Notes: generated by a model from the letters alone, not told the origin. Numbered from the stretch's first letter, positions 1 through 6,628 are shown. The stretch: 6,628 nucleotides of DNA from an uncultured Bacteroidales bacterium (GCA_902783615.1 CACZRQ010000134.1:1-6628), one strand, 5' to 3'. Numbers and translations are program-made.

Positions 1-642
1 GCTGAGATGCAGCGTGACAAGACTGTGATGCTTGGAGGTAACTTTCTGAACAAAGCGTTAACACCACCCAAGTGGTACTATGGCACGTATAATTATTACC
101 TCAACGTAACGATTTTCCCGTTCCTCGAGGTGGCTTATACTTGCACATTGTTTACCGCTGAGGGTTTGGGATATGCCAAGTACGGCTACTCGGGCTTCAT
201 GAACCAGGACAGATATTTCTCGTTCAGGTTGAGAGCTTTGAAAGAAGGGCAGTTCTGGAAATACATGCCGGCTGTGGTGCTGGGAACTTCTGATCCTTTC
301 ACATCGACAGGCGACAAGATAGCGAACGAAAAAGGTAACGGTTATTTCAGCCGTTTCTACATAGCAGCTACCAAGCATATCCAGATAGGCAAAGAAGAGT
401 TGGGCGTTCATCTCGCTTACCTCTACAACAGACGAAAGGATTATCATTTGAATGGTCCGGCCGTTGGTGTAACCTACAGTCCTTCATTTCATAAACCCCT
501 TACGCTGATTGCGGAGTACGATTCAAAGGATTTTGCCTTGGGTGCAACCTACTTGTTGCTCAACCATGTGCATTTCCAGTTTGAGATGCAACGCATGAAG
601 TGGTTCTCAGGTGGTCTTGCTTTTAAGATTTATCTCAAGTAA
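1..642 (+). CDS. YjbH-domain outer-membrane protein, 5' end cut off by the window
   Basis: The reading frame is open from the first base (Ala-Glu before the first Met at base 7) and ends at TAA 640-642, giving 213 visible residues. The true start and signal peptide lie upstream, so the Met at 7 should not be taken as the start. The visible N-terminus (AEMQRDKTVMLGGNFLNK) resembles the region just after the GTTGLLNIPTA-like opening of YjbH/YmcA-type proteins (Pfam YjbH, exopolysaccharide-associated outer-membrane proteins); this is recalled from the family, not searched. The rest is rich in aromatic residues with alternating hydrophobic strands (e.g. YYLNVTIFPFLEVAYTCTLF, residues about 31-50), as expected for a beta-barrel. 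Bacteroidetes members are much shorter than the E. coli YjbH of about 700 residues. It lies 34 bases before the OmpA gene with no visible promoter or terminator between, so the two are probably co-transcribed. Its substrate, if any, is unknown. The barrel call is firmer than the family name. Confidence 0.75.
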   Translation, partial: AEMQRDKTVMLGGNFLNKALTPPKWYYGTYNYYLNVTIFPFLEVAYTCTLFTAEGLGYAKYGYSGFMNQDRYFSFRLRALKEGQFWKYMPAVVLGTSDPFTSTGDKIANEKGNGYFSRFYIAATKHIQIGKEELGVHLAYLYNRRKDYHLNGPAVGVTYSPSFHKPLTLIAEYDSKDFALGATYLLLNHVHFQFEMQRMKWFSGGLAFKIYLK

Positions 643-676
643 GTAATTGACTGATAGAAAAATTAATATTATCAAG

Positions 677-1846
677 ATGAAAGCTAAATTAATATTGTTA
701 TCTTTGGCTGTGGCTGGTTTCGCAATGTCTGCATCAGCTCAGACCCGAGAGAAATATACAAGCAATGGTGCTGATAACATCTTTATCAGTGCTAACATTG
801 GTGGATCTACCACTTACTCTGGCAAGTCAGAAGGTAAGTTTGGTAAGATTGCTCCTCACGTGACTGTATCACTGGGTAAGTGGTTTACTCCAGTAATCGG
901 TTTGCGTATTCAGGGTGGTCTTTGGAGAACCAACTACTATACCAACTATGCAGCAGGTGTAGTATCTGGTGGTCGCCTGGTTCCTAACAAGCAGGCTAAC
1001 AATAAGGGCATGGGCGTTGTTCGTCTGGATGGTATCTACAACCTGACAAACGCTATTCTGGGTTACAACCCTGACCGCCTGTTCTCTTTGTCAGTATTCG
1101 CTGGTCCTGGTCTGACTTTCACAAAGTCGGCTAACGGCGTATTCTATGCTGATGGTAACACTAATACATACGCTCGCATCGTTCCTGGAAACAAGAGCGA
1201 GAAGTTGCGTGCTCACATCAACGGTTCTGTTGGTTTGCTGGGTAAGTTCAATGTTTCTCCTGTACTGGATATTGACATTGAGGTTCGTGGTGAAGTGGCT
1301 GATTCTTATCTGGGTGCTAAGTCAACTGCTCATGCTATTGGCGCTATCTACGCTGGTGCTGGTGTCACCTACACCATTGGTGGCAAGAAGTTTGAGAAGA
1401 TGACTCAGGTTGTTGACAACTCTGCATTGAACGACGAGATCAATCGTCTGCGTCAGGAATTGTCAGAGGCTCGCAACAAGCCAGCTGAGGTTCGCACCGT
1501 TGTTGAGACTAAGACTGTTACCGAGACCAAGTTCAACAAGACTCCTATCTTCTTCAAGATTGGTAGCTCTAAGCTGGACAACTATGCTAAGGCATCCATC
1601 AAGTTGGTTGCTGAGGGTATCAAGGCACAGGGCGGTACTTACAAGGTACAGGCATACGCTGACAAGGGTACTGGTTCTGCAACCTTCAACCAGAAGCTGA
1701 CTGACGCTCGTGCTCAGGCTGTTTACGATGCACTGATCGCTGAGGGCGTATCTGCTAACCAGTTGCAGATCGTTTCTCACGGTGGTGTTGACAACATGTT
1801 TGGTGACGCTGAGTCAACTCGAGTTGTTATCATGGGTGTTGAGTAA
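677..1846 (+). CDS. OmpA-family outer-membrane protein with peptidoglycan-binding C-terminal domain
   Basis: 389 residues from ATG 677. This start places a standard signal peptide at the N-terminus (MKAKLILLSL, hydrophobic core, then SASA, cleavage expected between A21 and Q22). The upstream in-frame TTG at 647 would add ten polar residues before it and is unlikely. Residues about 30-239 form a glycine- and aromatic-rich region of alternating strands, consistent with an outer-membrane barrel. Residues about 249-268 (NDEINRLRQELSEAR) look like a short coiled coil, followed by a Thr/Val/Lys linker. Residues about 289-389 are an OmpA C-terminal domain: D329 in AYADKG and R345 in LTDARAQAV match the Asp and Arg of E. 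coli OmpA (D271, R286) that hold diaminopimelate in peptidoglycan. The protein should tether the outer membrane to the cell wall. After the signal peptide Lys is almost always AAG and Gly mostly GGT, a bias typical of highly expressed genes. It probably shares a transcript with the upstream YjbH-type gene and is closed by the terminator at 1868-1901. Confidence 0.93.
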   Translation: MKAKLILLSLAVAGFAMSASAQTREKYTSNGADNIFISANIGGSTTYSGKSEGKFGKIAPHVTVSLGKWFTPVIGLRIQGGLWRTNYYTNYAAGVVSGGRLVPNKQANNKGMGVVRLDGIYNLTNAILGYNPDRLFSLSVFAGPGLTFTKSANGVFYADGNTNTYARIVPGNKSEKLRAHINGSVGLLGKFNVSPVLDIDIEVRGEVADSYLGAKSTAHAIGAIYAGAGVTYTIGGKKFEKMTQVVDNSALNDEINRLRQELSEARNKPAEVRTVVETKTVTETKFNKTPIFFKIGSSKLDNYAKASIKLVAEGIKAQGGTYKVQAYADKGTGSATFNQKLTDARAQAVYDALIAEGVSANQLQIVSHGGVDNMFGDAESTRVVIMGVE

Positions 1847-1867
1847 TTATTAAACATCTATATCAGA

Positions 1868-1901
1868 GAAAAAGGGTACTCGTTTTCGGGTGCCCTTTTT
1901 C
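1868..1901 (+). terminator. Intrinsic terminator of the ompA transcript
   Basis: The arms 1868-1882 and 1887-1901 pair over 15 positions around a TTTT loop (1883-1886); 13 pairs are Watson-Crick and two are G-U. The core is GGGTACTCG against CGGGTGCCC, flanked by an A run on the left and a T run on the right, so the T run is both stem and U-tract. It starts 21 bases after the ompA stop codon and separates the ompA unit from the ruvX promoter. The A and T runs on both sides mean it could also stop transcription on the opposite strand, though no gene converges on it in this window. Confidence 0.9.
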
Positions 1902-1944
1902 ATTATTATAAGGAAATTTCACTTCTATATTCAATTTAATTCAT

Positions 1945-1952
1945 TAATTTTG
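1945..1952 (+). promoter_or_regulatory. Bacteroidetes-type -7 element of the ruvX-def-TPR operon promoter
   Basis: TAATTTTG followed by CA matches the Bacteroidetes -7 consensus TAnnTTTG. It is the only good match in the 64 bases between the terminator and ruvX. The -33 element is weak: at the usual 19-base spacing the sequence is CTTC (1922-1925), two of four matches to TTTG, and a TTTC at 1917-1920 is 24 bases away. The ATG of ruvX begins 13 bases after the element, so transcription would start only a few bases before the start codon. Confidence 0.65.
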
Positions 1953-1965
1953 CAGTCTGAATACT

Positions 1966-2385
1966 ATGGGAAGGATTATAGCTATAGACTATGGGCGTAA
2001 ACGCACGGGCATTGCCGTGACCGATCCGTTGCAGATCATTGCCAATGGACTGGCTACAGTATCTACGGCCGAGCTGATGACATTCTTAGGCAATTACCTT
2101 GCAAAGGAACAAGTGGATGAGGTGGTGGTAGGTCTGCCCAAGCAGATGAATAACGAGTTGTCGGAGAACATGGGTAACATCACTCCGTTTGTTAACCGTT
2201 TCAAGAAACTCTATCCTGCCATACCCGTAGTGTTTGTGGATGAACGCTTCACATCCGTCCTGGCCCATCGGGCCATGATTGATGGGGGCTTGAAGAAGAA
2301 AGACCGACAGAATAAGGCGTTGGTGGATGAAATCAGTGCCACGATTATCCTGCAGTCGTATATGGAACAGAAGAATTTGAAATAG
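1966..2385 (+). CDS. ruvX: YqgF/RuvX-family nuclease (putative Holliday-junction resolvase, pre-16S rRNA processing)
   Basis: 139 residues, the usual family length (E. coli YqgF has 138). The RNase H-like fold signature is complete: residues 6-16 AIDYGRKRTGI carry the first catalytic Asp (D8). VVVGLPKQMN lies at about 53-62. VDERFTS at 91-97 carries E93. The C-terminal VDEISATIIL (120-129) supplies the last acidic residue, D121. In E. coli the family member is required for maturation of the 5' end of 16S rRNA, and a Holliday-junction resolvase role has also been proposed. The neighbouring def and thrS fit a translation role better than a recombination one, but the sequence alone does not decide. 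This is the first gene of the operon; def follows after 8 bases. No Shine-Dalgarno sequence is present before the ATG, and the inferred leader is extremely short. Confidence 0.95.
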   Translation: MGRIIAIDYGRKRTGIAVTDPLQIIANGLATVSTAELMTFLGNYLAKEQVDEVVVGLPKQMNNELSENMGNITPFVNRFKKLYPAIPVVFVDERFTSVLAHRAMIDGGLKKKDRQNKALVDEISATIILQSYMEQKNLK

Positions 2386-2393
2386 ATACGATT

Positions 2394-2951
2394 ATGATTT
2401 TACCGATTTATGTTTACGGACAACCCGTGTTGAGGAAAGTGGCTGAGGATATCACCCCCGATTATCCCAATTTGAAAGAATTGATAGCCAATATGCATGA
2501 GACCATGGACAATGCCGAGGGCGTGGGGCTGGCAGCTCCACAGATTGGCCTCCCCATCCGTGTGGTGGTGGTCAACCTCGATGTGCTTTCCGATGAGTTT
2601 CCAGAGTTCAAGGGCTATCGCAAAGCTTTCATCAATGCCCATATCCTCGATGTCAGTGGCGAGTTGGAAGACATGGAGGAGGGTTGCCTCAGTTTGCCTG
2701 GCATCCATGAGAATGTGAAACGTGCGGGCAAGATTCATGTTCAGTATCTGGATGAGGACATGCAACCCCACGATGAGATAGTTGAGGGCTATCTGGCCAG
2801 GGTGATGCAGCACGAGTTCGACCACCTGGATGGCAAGATGTTCATTGACCATATCTCTGCCTTCCGCAAGCAGATGATCCGCGGCAAGTTGGGTGCTATG
2901 CTCAAGGGTAAGGTCCATTGTGCTTATCGGGTAAAAGCAGTCAAGATTTAA
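2394..2951 (+). CDS. def: Peptide deformylase
   Basis: 185 residues. This cytoplasmic metalloenzyme removes the formyl group from the N-terminal formyl-methionine of new proteins, before methionine aminopeptidase acts. All three family motifs are intact: motif 1 GVGLAAPQIG at residues 43-52 (Q50), motif 2 EGCLSLPG at 96-103 with metal ligand C98, and motif 3 QHEFDHLDG at 139-147 with metal ligands H140 and H144 and catalytic E141. The start at 2394 puts the conserved opening (ILPIYVYGQPVLR) at the N-terminus, which supports it. It begins 8 bases after the ruvX stop and ends 6 bases before the TPR gene, so the three are almost certainly co-transcribed. In many other bacteria def sits next to fmt; here it does not, as is usual for Bacteroidales. 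Nothing suggests loss of function. Confidence 0.98.
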   Translation: MILPIYVYGQPVLRKVAEDITPDYPNLKELIANMHETMDNAEGVGLAAPQIGLPIRVVVVNLDVLSDEFPEFKGYRKAFINAHILDVSGELEDMEEGCLSLPGIHENVKRAGKIHVQYLDEDMQPHDEIVEGYLARVMQHEFDHLDGKMFIDHISAFRKQMIRGKLGAMLKGKVHCAYRVKAVKI

Positions 2952-2957
2952 TATAAG

Positions 2958-4997
2958 ATGAAACTACGCAAACTACTATTACTGATTTCATTTGTGCCAA
3001 CCTTGTTGATGGCTCAAATCAATACCGACCGAGTGATGTCCATTGCCCGGAATGCATTGTATTTTGAGGATTATGTGCTGTCTATCCAGTACTTCAACCA
3101 GGTTATCAATGCCAAACCTTACCTTTATGAACCCTATTTCTATCGTGGTATGGCCAAGTTCTACCTCGATGACTATGTGGGTGCCGAGGCCGATTGCAAC
3201 CAGGCCATCGATCGAAACCCCTTCGTGGTAGGTGCTTATCAAATTCGTGGTTTGGCTCGCATCCGTCAGCAGAAATTCACCGAAGCCATCCAGGATTATA
3301 CTGCTGCCCTGCGCCTAGACCCTGAAAATGTGGTGCTTTGGCATAACCTCTCACTGTGTCACATGAATCAGAAAGAATATGATCAGGCCAAAGATGACCT
3401 CGACAACCTGCTTCGTGTGTCTCCCCGTTATGCTACAGCCTACTTGATGCGAGGTGAGGTGTTGCTGAATGAGAAAGACACTGTGCAGGCATTGACAGAC
3501 TTCGACAAGGCCATCGAACTGGAGAAGTTTGAGCCTGGTGGATGGAGTGCCCGAGCCATCGTTAAGCTTAAGCAAGGCAAGTATGCAGATGCCGAGGCCG
3601 ACTTCGACCAGGCCATCCGCCTCAGTGTGCGCAATGCCAATAATTACATCAACCGTGCTTTGGCACGTTTCCATCAGAACAACTTACGAGGTGCCATGAG
3701 TGACTACGACCTGGCCCTCGACATCGACTCTGGTAATTTCATGGGTCACTATAATCGTGGCTTGTTACGAGCTCAAGTGGGCGATGACAACCGAGCCATC
3801 GAGGATTTCGATTTTGTGTTGAACATCGATCCCGATGATATGATGGCGACCTACAATCGTGGTCTGCTGCGTTCGCAAACAGGTGATTACCGTGGCGCGA
3901 TCATGGATTTCTCGAAGGTTCTCTCCGTCTATCCCGAGTTCCTGGCTGGTTATTACCAACGTGCCGAGGCTCGTAAGAAGATTGGTGATTCCCGTGGAGC
4001 ACAGGCCGACGAGTTTGCCATCATGCGGGCACAGATCGACCGTCTTAACCAAACGCCAGGCAAGAACCAAACGATTGGGAATGCTGATAACAACGGTGAA
4101 GAACAGGAAGATGTGGCCAGCACTACCCGCAAGCGTAGCGACAAGAATGTGGAGAACTATCACAAGCTTGTCATTGCCGATGACACAGAGACCGATCGGA
4201 CTTATGCCAACGATAGCAGGGGTAGGGTGCAGAACCGCAATGTCACCATCCGACCTGAGGAGATGTTTGTGTTTTCGTTCTACGAGCGCTCGTCTGATTT
4301 GAAGCATACCATGCATTTCTATCGTTACATTGAGGACTTGAATAGGAACAAGACATTCTATCGCGATTTGCTCATTACCAACAATGAAGCTGCGCTGAAC
4401 GCCAACCAGGTAAATGCGCACTTCGCCCTCATCGACCAGCGCAGTGCCGATATTGTGGCTCGTCCCGACGATCCGATGACTCGCTTCAAACGAGGCTTGG
4501 ATTTCTACCTGGTGCAGGATTTTACCAACTCGATGGACGATTTAACGCAATGTATCCTCATCGATGATACTTTCTTCCCAGCCTATTTCATGCGGGCAAT
4601 AGTCAGGTTCAAACAATTTGAATATCAAACGGCTGAGAACCAGGCACAACAGTCCACCACTCCGTTGGGTGGTACCTTGCGAATGGACAGAACCGAGACC
4701 ATGGATTATACCTTGGTGCGCAGAGACCTTGACAAGGTGATTGAGTTGGCGCCCGACTTTGTGTATGGTTATTACAACCGTGCCTGCCTGCTCACACAGA
4801 TGAAGGAATACCGCTCTGCCATCAGCGATTACGATAAGGCCATCGAGATGAAAGCAGATTTCGCTGAGGCTTATTATAACCGTGGGCTCACCAACATCTT
4901 CTTGGGCAACAATCGTCAGGGCATCGCTGATTTGAGCAAGGCTGGCGAGCTTGGCATCGCCTCTGCCTACAATGTCATCAAGCGATTCACTGAGTAA
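2958..4997 (+). CDS. Exported tetratricopeptide-repeat protein of unknown function
   Basis: 679 residues. The N-terminus (MKLRKLLLLISFVPTLLMAQ) is a signal peptide with probable cleavage after A19. There is no lipobox Cys, so the mature protein should be periplasmic or surface-associated. About ten TPR units of 34 residues fill residues 24-360; the spacing is regular, e.g. YNRGLL at 265 and 299, and AEAD at 76 and 212 (four units apart). Residues about 364-500 are not TPR: first a polar, probably disordered linker (GKNQTIGNADNNGEEQED, 368-385), then a more structured stretch (EEMFVFSFYERSSDLKHTMH, 434-453). About four more TPRs follow from 505 to 669, with an insertion at about 560-585. TPRs bind other proteins, so a scaffold role in the envelope is plausible, but the partner cannot be read from sequence. 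It begins 6 bases after def and is last in the operon. Its place between def and thrS is, from memory, conserved in Bacteroidales. Confidence 0.93.
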   Translation: MKLRKLLLLISFVPTLLMAQINTDRVMSIARNALYFEDYVLSIQYFNQVINAKPYLYEPYFYRGMAKFYLDDYVGAEADCNQAIDRNPFVVGAYQIRGLARIRQQKFTEAIQDYTAALRLDPENVVLWHNLSLCHMNQKEYDQAKDDLDNLLRVSPRYATAYLMRGEVLLNEKDTVQALTDFDKAIELEKFEPGGWSARAIVKLKQGKYADAEADFDQAIRLSVRNANNYINRALARFHQNNLRGAMSDYDLALDIDSGNFMGHYNRGLLRAQVGDDNRAIEDFDFVLNIDPDDMMATYNRGLLRSQTGDYRGAIMDFSKVLSVYPEFLAGYYQRAEARKKIGDSRGAQADEFAIMRAQIDRLNQTPGKNQTIGNADNNGEEQEDVASTTRKRSDKNVENYHKLVIADDTETDRTYANDSRGRVQNRNVTIRPEEMFVFSFYERSSDLKHTMHFYRYIEDLNRNKTFYRDLLITNNEAALNANQVNAHFALIDQRSADIVARPDDPMTRFKRGLDFYLVQDFTNSMDDLTQCILIDDTFFPAYFMRAIVRFKQFEYQTAENQAQQSTTPLGGTLRMDRTETMDYTLVRRDLDKVIELAPDFVYGYYNRACLLTQMKEYRSAISDYDKAIEMKADFAEAYYNRGLTNIFLGNNRQGIADLSKAGELGIASAYNVIKRFTE

Positions 4998-5001
4998 TTA
5001 C

Positions 5002-5023
5002 AAATAAAAACTTCGTTTTATTT
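5002..5023 (+). terminator. Possible weak terminator hairpin after the TPR gene
   Basis: AAATAAAA (5002-5009) pairs with TTTTATTT (5016-5023) around the loop ACTTCG, five bases after the TPR stop codon. The stem is only A-T pairs, with no G-C core, so it is a poor terminator on its own. It overlaps the -33 element of the thrS promoter. Some read-through from the upstream operon into thrS is therefore likely. Confidence 0.3.
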
Positions 5024-5052
5024 TGTATTTCTCTCGTTTATTCGTAATTTTG
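5022..5052 (+). promoter_or_regulatory. Bacteroidetes-type promoter of thrS
   Basis: TTTG (5022-5025) and TAATTTTG (5045-5052) are separated by exactly 19 bases and match the Bacteroidetes -33 (TTTG) and -7 (TAnnTTTG) consensus fully. The predicted transcription start is around 5057-5060, giving a thrS leader of about 30 bases. That leader is too short for a T-box or a complex attenuator. It is A-rich just before the ATG (AAAAGTAAATAGAAAT), the usual Bacteroidetes substitute for a Shine-Dalgarno sequence. Confidence 0.85.
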
Positions 5053-5087
5053 CACCCTGATTTGTTTGAATAAAAGTAAATAGAAAT

Positions 5088-6628
5088 ATGATAAAGATTA
5101 CATTTCCCGATGGCTCTGTGCGTGAATACGAAAGCGGAGTAACCGGTTTGCAAATTGCTGAGAGTATCAGCTCTCGTCTGGCACAGGATGTATTGTCTTG
5201 TGGTGTGAATGGTGAAACATACGATTTGAATCGTCCAATAACCCAAGATGCCCAATTCGTGCTCTACAAGTGGGACGATGAAGAGGGTAAGCATACCTTC
5301 TGGCACACCAGTGCCCACCTCTTGGCAGAAGCCTTGCAGGAGCTCTATCCTGGCATTCAGTTCGGCTTTGGTCCTGCCATTGAAAATGGGTTCTTCTATG
5401 ATGTCATGCCTAAAGATGGTGTGGTGATCAAGGAAGGTGACCTGCCTGCTATCGAAAAGAAGATGCAGGAACTGGCTGCCAAGAAAGAAGAGCTGGTGCG
5501 TCGCGAGGTATCGAAGGCAGATGCCCTGCTTCAGTTCAAGGCCGATGGCCAGCTTTATAAGTGCGAGCACATCGACCAGGACCTGGAAGACGGTACCATT
5601 TCGACCTATACTCAAGGTGCTTTCACCGACCTCTGCCGTGGTCCTCACCTCACCAATACAGGTGCCATCAAGGCCATCAAGCTCACCAGCGTCTCAGCAG
5701 CTTTCTGGCGTGGCGATGCCAACCGTGAGCAGATGACCCGCATCTATGGTATCTCTTTCCCCAAGAAGAAGCTCCTCGACGAGTATCTCGTGATGCTGGA
5801 AGAAGCCAAGAAGCGCGACCATCGTAAGATTGGCAAGGAGATGGATCTTTTCATGTTCTCCGAGACAGTAGGCAAGGGCTTGCCTATGTGGTTACCTAAG
5901 GGTGCTGCCCTGCGTCTGCGTCTGCAGGAATTTCTGCGTCGCATCCAGGCTCGCTACGATTATCAGGAGGTAATCACCCCACCAATTGGCAATAAACTGC
6001 TGTACATTACCTCTGGTCACTATGCACACTATGGCAAGGACTCCTTCCAGCCTATCCATACGCCGGAAGAGGGCGAGGAATACTTCCTCAAACCAATGAA
6101 TTGCCCGCATCACTGTATGATGTATCGCAACTCACCTCGTTCTTACAAGGACCTGCCTCTGCGCATTGCTGAGTTTGGTACCGTTTGCCGTTATGAGCAG
6201 AGTGGCGAGTTGCATGGCCTCACCCGTGTGCGTAGCTTCACACAGGACGATGCCCACATCTTCTGCCGTCCCGACCAGGTGAAGGATGAGTTCCTTCGTG
6301 TGATGGACATCATCTCCATCGTGTTCAAGTCGATGGACTTCCAGAACTTCGAGGCTCAGATTTCCCTGCGCGATCCTAACGACCACGAGAAGTACATTGG
6401 TACCGATGAGAATTGGGAACGTGCAGAACGTGCCATCGTTGAGGCTTGCCAAGAGAAAGGTCTGCCAGCAAAGGTGGAATATGGTGAGGCGGCATTCTAT
6501 GGCCCTAAACTCGACTTCATGGTGAAAGATGCCCTCGGCCGCAAGTGGCAACTGGGTACCATCCAGGTGGCCTACAACCTGCCTGAGCGTTTCGACCTGA
6601 CTTATATTGGTGCCGACAACGAGAAGCA
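5088..6628 (+). CDS. thrS: Threonyl-tRNA synthetase, 3' end cut off by the window
   Basis: 513 complete codons are visible with no stop or frameshift; the full enzyme is usually about 640-650 residues. It joins threonine to tRNA-Thr in the cytoplasm and edits mischarged Ser-tRNA-Thr. The domains run in standard order. A TGS domain spans residues 1-61 (starting MIKITFPDGS). The editing domain has HTSAH with H73 and H77, and DLCRGPH with C183 and H187, matching E. coli H73, H77, C182 and H186. The class II catalytic core starts at about 245: MNCPHH has zinc ligand C339, motif 2 has R368 in CRYEQSG, and QDDAHIF has zinc ligand H390. The third ligand (E. coli H511), motif 3 and the anticodon-binding domain lie beyond the window edge. 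The ATG at 5088 is supported by the TGS start and by the promoter 36 bases upstream. It is probably transcribed from its own promoter, with possible read-through from the TPR gene. Confidence 0.98.
   Translation, partial: MIKITFPDGSVREYESGVTGLQIAESISSRLAQDVLSCGVNGETYDLNRPITQDAQFVLYKWDDEEGKHTFWHTSAHLLAEALQELYPGIQFGFGPAIENGFFYDVMPKDGVVIKEGDLPAIEKKMQELAAKKEELVRREVSKADALLQFKADGQLYKCEHIDQDLEDGTISTYTQGAFTDLCRGPHLTNTGAIKAIKLTSVSAAFWRGDANREQMTRIYGISFPKKKLLDEYLVMLEEAKKRDHRKIGKEMDLFMFSETVGKGLPMWLPKGAALRLRLQEFLRRIQARYDYQEVITPPIGNKLLYITSGHYAHYGKDSFQPIHTPEEGEEYFLKPMNCPHHCMMYRNSPRSYKDLPLRIAEFGTVCRYEQSGELHGLTRVRSFTQDDAHIFCRPDQVKDEFLRVMDIISIVFKSMDFQNFEAQISLRDPNDHEKYIGTDENWERAERAIVEACQEKGLPAKVEYGEAAFYGPKLDFMVKDALGRKWQLGTIQVAYNLPERFDLTYIGADNEK

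Noticed and set aside
647..676. TTG at 647 as an alternative ompA start
   Set aside because: It would add ten polar residues before a standard signal peptide; the ATG at 677 starts that peptide directly.
1815..1826. Perfect 12-base palindrome CAACTCGAGTTG near the end of ompA
   Set aside because: It lies inside the coding sequence (E379-V384 region), occurs once, and has no second copy or promoter nearby. It is most likely chance.
2400..2918. Minus-strand 172-residue open frame opposite def
   Set aside because: It mirrors def almost end to end, and def has all three catalytic motifs. No independent coding evidence.
3765..4421. Minus-strand 218-residue open frame inside the TPR gene
   Set aside because: It is antisense to a gene with unmistakable TPR repeats; its residues are rich in Ile, Val and Leu as expected from complementary codons, with no domain signature.
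5053..5087. Possible T-box or attenuator controlling thrS
   Set aside because: The leader inferred from the promoter is only about 30 bases and A-rich, with no stem-loop series or T-box sequence.
4998..5648. Minus-strand 216-residue open frame over the 5' part of thrS
   Set aside because: It lies antisense to a clearly recognised gene and covers its promoter, has no recognisable domain or promoter, and is explained as a shadow of thrS codon use.
1..6628. Mobile element, CRISPR array, defence system, tRNA or rRNA gene
   Set aside because: No inverted-repeat ends, transposase or integrase motifs, regularly spaced short repeats, or RNA gene signatures were seen. All DNA apart from short spacers is accounted for by six housekeeping or envelope genes.

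Overview
The window looks like a chromosomal segment from a member of the Bacteroidales, most likely Prevotella or a close relative. Three things point that way. The promoters match the Bacteroidetes type (TTTG, about 19 bases, TAnnTTTG) rather than the sigma-70 type. Start codons lack Shine-Dalgarno sequences and are preceded by A/T-rich stretches. The gene order ruvX, def, TPR lipoprotein-like/exported protein, thrS is, as I recall it, a conserved Bacteroidales block. Placement at genus level is inference. All genes are on the + strand, and no gap without a gene exceeds about 120 bases.

Region 1 (1-1901) is an envelope unit. It holds the 3' part of a YjbH-domain outer-membrane protein gene, then, 34 bases later, an OmpA-family gene with a signal peptide, an N-terminal barrel-like domain, a short coiled-coil linker and a peptidoglycan-binding C-terminal domain. 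It ends in a strong hairpin terminator. No promoter is visible between the two genes, so they are probably co-transcribed.

Region 2 (1902-4997) is a tight three-gene operon. A promoter lies immediately upstream of ruvX (YqgF-type nuclease, pre-16S rRNA processing and/or Holliday-junction resolution), followed 8 bases later by def (peptide deformylase) and 6 bases later by a 679-residue exported TPR protein of unknown function. The inferred ruvX leader is only a few bases long.

Region 3 (4998-6628) begins with a textbook Bacteroidetes promoter driving thrS (threonyl-tRNA synthetase). The window cuts thrS about three residues before its third zinc ligand, so roughly the last fifth is missing. 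infC, rpmI and rplT would be expected next from the usual order, but they are outside the window.

Taken together, regions 2 and 3 serve translation (rRNA maturation, N-terminal deformylation, tRNA charging), with one exported TPR protein embedded among them. I see no mobile element, CRISPR array, RNA gene, phage gene or defence system, and no frameshift. The window is essentially ordinary housekeeping DNA. The least-explained items are the TPR protein and the YjbH-OmpA pair.
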